This document shows, piece after piece, positions 5,789-7,897 of a DNA stretch of 7,897 bases. Source of the DNA: a bacterium (GTDB lineage Bacteria > Patescibacteriota > Minisyncoccia > UBA6257 > GWB1-50-10). Every line of letters begins with the position of its first letter. Position 1 is the first letter of the stretch. A model generated the notes under the pieces. It had not been told where the DNA came from. It did not search any database and was given only the letters and a program-made list of their open reading frames with translations. The DNA lies in NCBI GenBank assembly GCA_021791135.1, contig JAJYXD010000073.1, forward strand, positions 1 to 7,897, given 5' to 3'. The position numbers and the translations under genes are program-made.

Positions 5789-5875
5789 AAACCACATCAA
5801 TCACACCCCCAATTGCCATACCTCTACCATAAAGGATGCTTTGTGGTTCTGGCAGATTTTGGTTTCGGAGATCAT

Positions 5876-5980
5876 TTATTTTCCGACGCCGGATATTCCC
5901 AAATCGCGGCAGATCTTCTTCGCTAGGAAATCGCTTATTTCGTTATGGCGCGGCACGGTGGAGACTCTTCGTTTCCAATA
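5876..5980 (-). pseudogene. hicA: C-terminal remnant of a HicA-type toxin
   Basis: In the frame that takes over where hicB ends, about 32 codons read RRVSTVPRHNEISDFLAKK and then ICRDLGI, stopping at 5876. This is the usual end of short HicA toxins (VPRH-E-I followed by a lysine-rich helix and DLGI). HicA is a small double-stranded-RNA-binding-fold mRNA interferase. The N-terminal part, including the glycine-rich loop and catalytic histidine, is absent: upstream in this frame there is a stop at 5983-5981. The hicB and hicA fragments join within a few bases (about 5977-5970), which looks like a single deletion that removed the end of hicB and the start of hicA. No functional toxin is expected. 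Confidence 0.65.
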
Positions 5981-6122
5981 CTAAAATAAGCGCTTCTTTC
6001 AGGTTCTCCTTAACTTCCTTGAGCGTTCTTCCTTGCGTGTTCACGCCTGGAATCTCTTCAATCCAGCCGAGATGCCATCTCCCCGATCTTTTATAGATTG
6101 CTGTAAACTGTCTCTTTGCCAT
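5943..6122 (-). pseudogene. hicB: HicB-type antitoxin, truncated at its C-terminus
   Basis: From ATG 6122 the 59-residue product starts MAKRQFTAIYKRSGRWHLGW and continues IEEIPGVNTQGRTLKEVKENLKEALILVLE. This is the partial RNase H-like fold of HicB antitoxins, with the typical GWIEEIPGVNTQG and TLKEVKENLKEAL segments. After LVLE the sequence departs from the family and ends in TKSLHRAAP. The out-of-frame sequence at the same place matches HicA, so the last nine residues are a by-product of the deletion. HicB normally neutralises HicA and represses the operon through a C-terminal DNA-binding part or a short tail, which is missing here. The conserved half may still fold, but with no toxin gene it has no obvious job. 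Confidence 0.75.
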
Positions 6123-6183
6123 ATTTAAGAATACTACCACAACAACACAAAAAATAAATAATGGATCGGCAAGAAAATCAGAA

Positions 6184-6211
6184 CCCCAGCGGACCTTTCG
6201 GCTAGCTGGGG
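6184..6211 (-). terminator. Hairpin between ddl and hicB, possible terminator
   Basis: CCCCAGC (6184-6190) and GCTGGGG (6205-6211) form a perfect 7-bp stem. On the minus strand the inside can fold further into CC-GAAA-GG, a GNRA tetraloop. The minus strand then continues TTCTGATTTTCTTG, a loose U-rich tail. It could end transcription from ddl, but the tail is poor for an intrinsic terminator. Confidence 0.4.
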
Positions 6212-6301
6212 TGTGTATGCATTGACTATACTACGTCTCAAAAAATGAAAGCAAGGTATTGCGGATAACCCGGTAACTATCCCTTCACAGTATACAACCC
6301 C

Positions 6302-6386
6302 ATCCCCACACGGCATACCGACTGCGAGGGTAAGACTGGGCCAAGCGGCCCGGAGCGCCCGAGCGGTAGGTATGCCGTGCGGGGAT
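6302..6386 (-). repeat. 85-bp inverted-repeat element just after ddl
   Basis: The arms ATCCCCACACGGCATACC (6302-6319) and GGTATGCCGTGCGGGGAT (6369-6386) pair at 17 of 18 positions. The one mismatch is a G-U pair in minus-strand RNA but an unpaired A-C in plus-strand RNA, so the structure may be selected as a minus-strand transcript. The 49-nt interior is GC-rich and holds a smaller hairpin GGGCC-GCTT-GGCCC. The element begins 13 nt after the ddl stop. It may be a REP/MITE-like palindromic repeat or a structured 3' UTR. Confidence 0.65.
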
Positions 6387-6399
6387 ACCTCCCGACAAC

Positions 6400-7482
6400 T
6401 CAAGATTTCTTCTTATGCGAGGTGAATGCGGCCTCGACGAGCATTTCGAGAAGTTTTTGGAAGGAAATTCCATAGGTATGCGCCGCCTTGGGAAGCAGGC
6501 TTTCGCTGGTAAGCCCAGGGATGGTATTGATCTCGAGCACGTATATTTTTCCGTCTTTTCCCACCATCATGTCCGTTCTTGAGAATCCTCTGCATCCCGT
6601 AAGATGGTGGGCTTTCAAGGCGATGTTTCGAAATTCTCTCAAGTACGACTCGGGAAACCGCGCCGGCGTTATTTCGTCCGATCCTCCGGAATCGTATTTC
6701 GCTTTATAATCGAAGAAGTTACTCACCCGCGGGACGATCTCCGTGGGCGGAAGCGCGAACGCCGAACCGTGCGTTCCGTGATCGACAACGCCGCACGTCA
6801 CTTCCCTCCCCAAAATCAAAGGTTGTACCAGTACGTCCTTATACGTCCTCGCCGCCTCGCGGAGCACTTCACGGAGCTCTTTTTCACTGTTCGCCATTAC
6901 TACGCCGATACTTGATCCTCCCGCATTCGGTTTTATCACCCACGGCTTCTCGAGATACCATGTTATTTTCTGCACTACCTCGTCTTCGTGTTTTTCAAAA
7001 TCGTTCACCCCGTTACTCCTTGCTGTACGCAATAAATTCTTCTCTTTTGAAGTTCTTTTATAATCTTTCCCTCTGTCACTAGAAAATTTCGATTGCTGAG
7101 GAGTAACGGGGTAAAGATGAAAATGAAGCGTAGGAGGAATTGTGAGTCCCGCATCGCGGAACAATCGGAGCGAGAGGAATTTATTCATGCCGAGCGCGCT
7201 CGAAAGTTTTCCCGATCCCGTATAAGGAATCGACGCTTCTTCGAGAATCGCCTGGATCGTGCCGTCTTCGCCATACGTACCGTGCATTGCGATAAAGGCG
7301 ACATCGAAGCGATTCGGAAGTTCTTCCGGAGGAAACGGCCATTCGCCGCTTTTATCGATAACCACGGTCTCCGCCGTGAACTTTTCCGGATCAAAACTCT
7401 TCAAGACATTCTCTCCCGTCATCAAAGATACCTCATACTCCGAAGAAGGTCCTCCTACGAGGATCGCAACCCTTATTTTCAT
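6400..7482 (-). CDS. ddl: D-alanine--D-alanine ligase
   Basis: Ddl is a cytoplasmic ATP-grasp enzyme that joins two D-alanines for the peptidoglycan stem peptide. The 360-residue product starts MKIRVAILVGGPSSEYEVSL. It has the family signatures HGTYGEDGTIQ (67-77), KPNAGGSSIGV (174-184) and EINTIPGLTSESLLPK (317-332), and ends with the usual GISFQKLLEMLVEAA. The ATG at 7482 is chosen: GGAGGGG lies 9 nt upstream and MKIRVA is the normal family start. An in-frame ATG at 7506 would be leaderless and add MGPEGKDE. Residues about 124-159 are an unusual lysine/serine/arginine-rich insertion, bounded at DNA level by a 14-bp inverted repeat and placed in the linker before the ATP-binding core, where it need not destroy activity. 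Confidence 0.95.
   Translation of the reverse strand: MKIRVAILVGGPSSEYEVSLMTGENVLKSFDPEKFTAETVVIDKSGEWPFPPEELPNRFDVAFIAMHGTYGEDGTIQAILEEASIPYTGSGKLSSALGMNKFLSLRLFRDAGLTIPPTLHFHLYPVTPQQSKFSSDRGKDYKRTSKEKNLLRTARSNGVNDFEKHEDEVVQKITWYLEKPWVIKPNAGGSSIGVVMANSEKELREVLREAARTYKDVLVQPLILGREVTCGVVDHGTHGSAFALPPTEIVPRVSNFFDYKAKYDSGGSDEITPARFPESYLREFRNIALKAHHLTGCRGFSRTDMMVGKDGKIYVLEINTIPGLTSESLLPKAAHTYGISFQKLLEMLVEAAFTSHKKKS
7007..7112 (-). repeat. 106-bp palindromic insertion inside ddl, kept in frame
   Basis: Perfect 14-bp inverted repeats ACCCCGTTACTCCT (7007-7020) and AGGAGTAACGGGGT (7099-7112) flank 78 nt of visibly AT-richer DNA. The interior is open in the ddl frame and uses codons such as AAA, AGA, TTA and TCT, unlike the GC-richer surroundings. 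The encoded stretch has no counterpart I recognise in Ddl proteins. No clear target-site duplication is seen. It resembles palindromic elements that insert in frame into genes, as known from Rickettsia. Confidence 0.7.
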
Positions 7483-7512
7483 CTCATCTTTCCCCTCCGG
7501 TCCCATGCTTTT

Positions 7513-7518
7513 ATTGTA
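7513..7518 (-). promoter_or_regulatory. -10 box of the ddl promoter
   Basis: TACAAT (7518-7513) lies exactly 6 nt before an in-frame ATG at 7506 and about 30 nt before the preferred start at 7482. The expected transcription start is at about 7506, leaving room for the GGAGGGG ribosome binding site before 7482. The -35 region is only T-rich. Confidence 0.55.
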
Positions 7519-7607
7519 CTATTTTCCCGTCTCAATAAAAACAAACAAAAAAGAATCCCTTTCCTTCCGAACGGGGTTCGTTTTTTCCGTCCCCAATATA
7601 ACTACCA

Positions 7608-7809
7608 GAGTTTTCCTCCTTTTCCGAGCACGCATTATGGAGCGAGCATGAGAACCACGGCCGAGCCGACGCAGGAAATAGGGAGTGCGTACTGTCCGAA
7701 TCCCGAAGCGAAGCGGAGGTTGAGTTACGCAATCCCGTTTATTTCCCAGAAGGCGAGACAAGTGGTTCTGCGAGCGGAGTACCGCGTGCGAGGGGAAGGA
7801 GGAAAACTC
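7608..7809. repeat. 202-bp imperfect fold-back element between ddl and rseP
   Basis: Perfect 14-bp terminal inverted repeats, GAGTTTTCCTCCTT (7608-7621) and its complement (7796-7809), bound a sequence whose arms stay related inward. CACGC, GCGAGCA against GCTCGCA, GAACCAC, GGAAATA and GCGTA recur in the same order on opposite strands. The whole can fold as one long interrupted hairpin centred near 7708. Its edge includes two bases of the rseP stop codon. No transposase, terminal T-run or clear target-site duplication is seen. With 7507-7607 this fills the 300-bp gap before ddl; I find no convincing gene in that gap. Confidence 0.6.
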
Positions 7810-7897
7810 ACTTCCAAAACCTCGTGATGTCCTGCACCGTCACCAATACCATAAAGACAAGCAGCGCCGCGAACCCGATACCGTTTACCGCGAGTTC
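7808..7897 (-). CDS. rseP: C-terminal end of a site-2 (RIP) zinc metalloprotease, partial
   Basis: Only 29 codons and the TGA stop are in the window. They read ELAVNGIGFAALLVFMVLVT and then VQDITRFWK: a hydrophobic final membrane helix with the conserved asparagine at its start, followed by a short polar tail with VQDITRF. This closely matches the end of RseP/M50 site-2 proteases, which cut membrane-embedded anti-sigma factors and signal peptide remnants. The catalytic HExxH and PDZ parts would lie beyond 7897. In many bacteria rseP is followed by proS; here ddl and the DGR lie between them. The call rests on a short tail but the pattern is typical. Confidence 0.7.
   Translation of the reverse strand, partial: ELAVNGIGFAALLVFMVLVTVQDITRFWK

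Noticed and set aside
5771..5800. Target-gene start at ATG 5800, ten codons earlier
   Set aside because: The extended -10 TATAAT lies between the two ATGs, and the added residues MMWFCYNIKV do not fit a prepilin leader.
5789..5847. AACCACA / TGTGGTT inverted pair upstream of the target gene as an operator
   Set aside because: Seven-bp halves about 45 nt apart are easily found by chance, and no regulator gene is nearby.
7568..7586. CGAAC-GGG-GTTCG hairpin followed by six T on the plus strand, a terminator-like shape
   Set aside because: The T-run is on the plus strand, where no gene is found upstream. On the minus strand, which carries all the genes, no U-run follows.
7519..7761. 80-codon open frame on the minus strand between ddl and rseP
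   Set aside because: It lies largely inside the fold-back repeat, has Arg-rich low-information sequence and no family resemblance.

Overview
The window looks like part of a Candidate Phyla Radiation (Patescibacteria/Parcubacteria-type) bacterial genome. Grounds: a short prolyl-tRNA synthetase without the large editing insertion, a type IV pilin-like surface protein made variable by a retroelement, small HicBA- and RelE-type toxin-antitoxin genes, and start codons lying 6-9 nt behind their -10 boxes, which implies leaderless mRNAs. The lineage is inferred from gene content, not from a database search. Every convincing gene is on the minus strand, so transcription runs from high to low coordinates.

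In transcription order: the last 29 codons of an rseP-like site-2 protease (7897-7808), whose end is overlapped by a 202-bp fold-back sequence; a D-Ala-D-Ala ligase (ddl, 7482-6400) carrying an in-frame palindromic insertion; an 85-bp inverted-repeat structure and a smaller hairpin; a decayed hicB-hicA antitoxin/toxin remnant (6122-5876); a complete diversity-generating retroelement (DGR, 5770-2036); then the housekeeping pair proS (1956-703) and mreB (698 to the window edge).

The DGR is the main system. Its target gene (5770-4313) encodes a type IV pilin-like N-terminus joined to a C-terminal formylglycine-generating-enzyme/C-type-lectin fold that ends in the variable repeat (VR, 4314-4430). 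The accessory protein gene avd follows (4261-3917). Then comes the template repeat (TR, 3719-3835) inside a probable non-coding RNA that starts with an 11-bp hairpin. VR and TR are both 117 bp and differ at 17 positions. Sixteen of the differences are at TR adenines on the coding strand, the signature of adenine-directed mutagenic retrohoming, and all ten TR asparagine codons are changed in the VR.

Two things set this DGR apart. A RelE-like toxin-antitoxin pair (3520-3046) sits between TR and reverse transcriptase. The reverse transcriptase (3071-2036) is split by a frameshift exactly at a run of nine GA dinucleotides (2643-2660). Adding one GA unit (10), or removing two (7), rejoins the two halves into a 345- or 343-residue DGR reverse transcriptase with an intact YMDD catalytic motif. 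The simplest reading is a phase-variable on/off switch on the diversification machinery, caught in the off state; a sequencing or assembly error in the repeat is the main alternative.

The linkage rseP-proS is conserved in many bacteria, so ddl, the hicBA remnant and the DGR may be material inserted between them.
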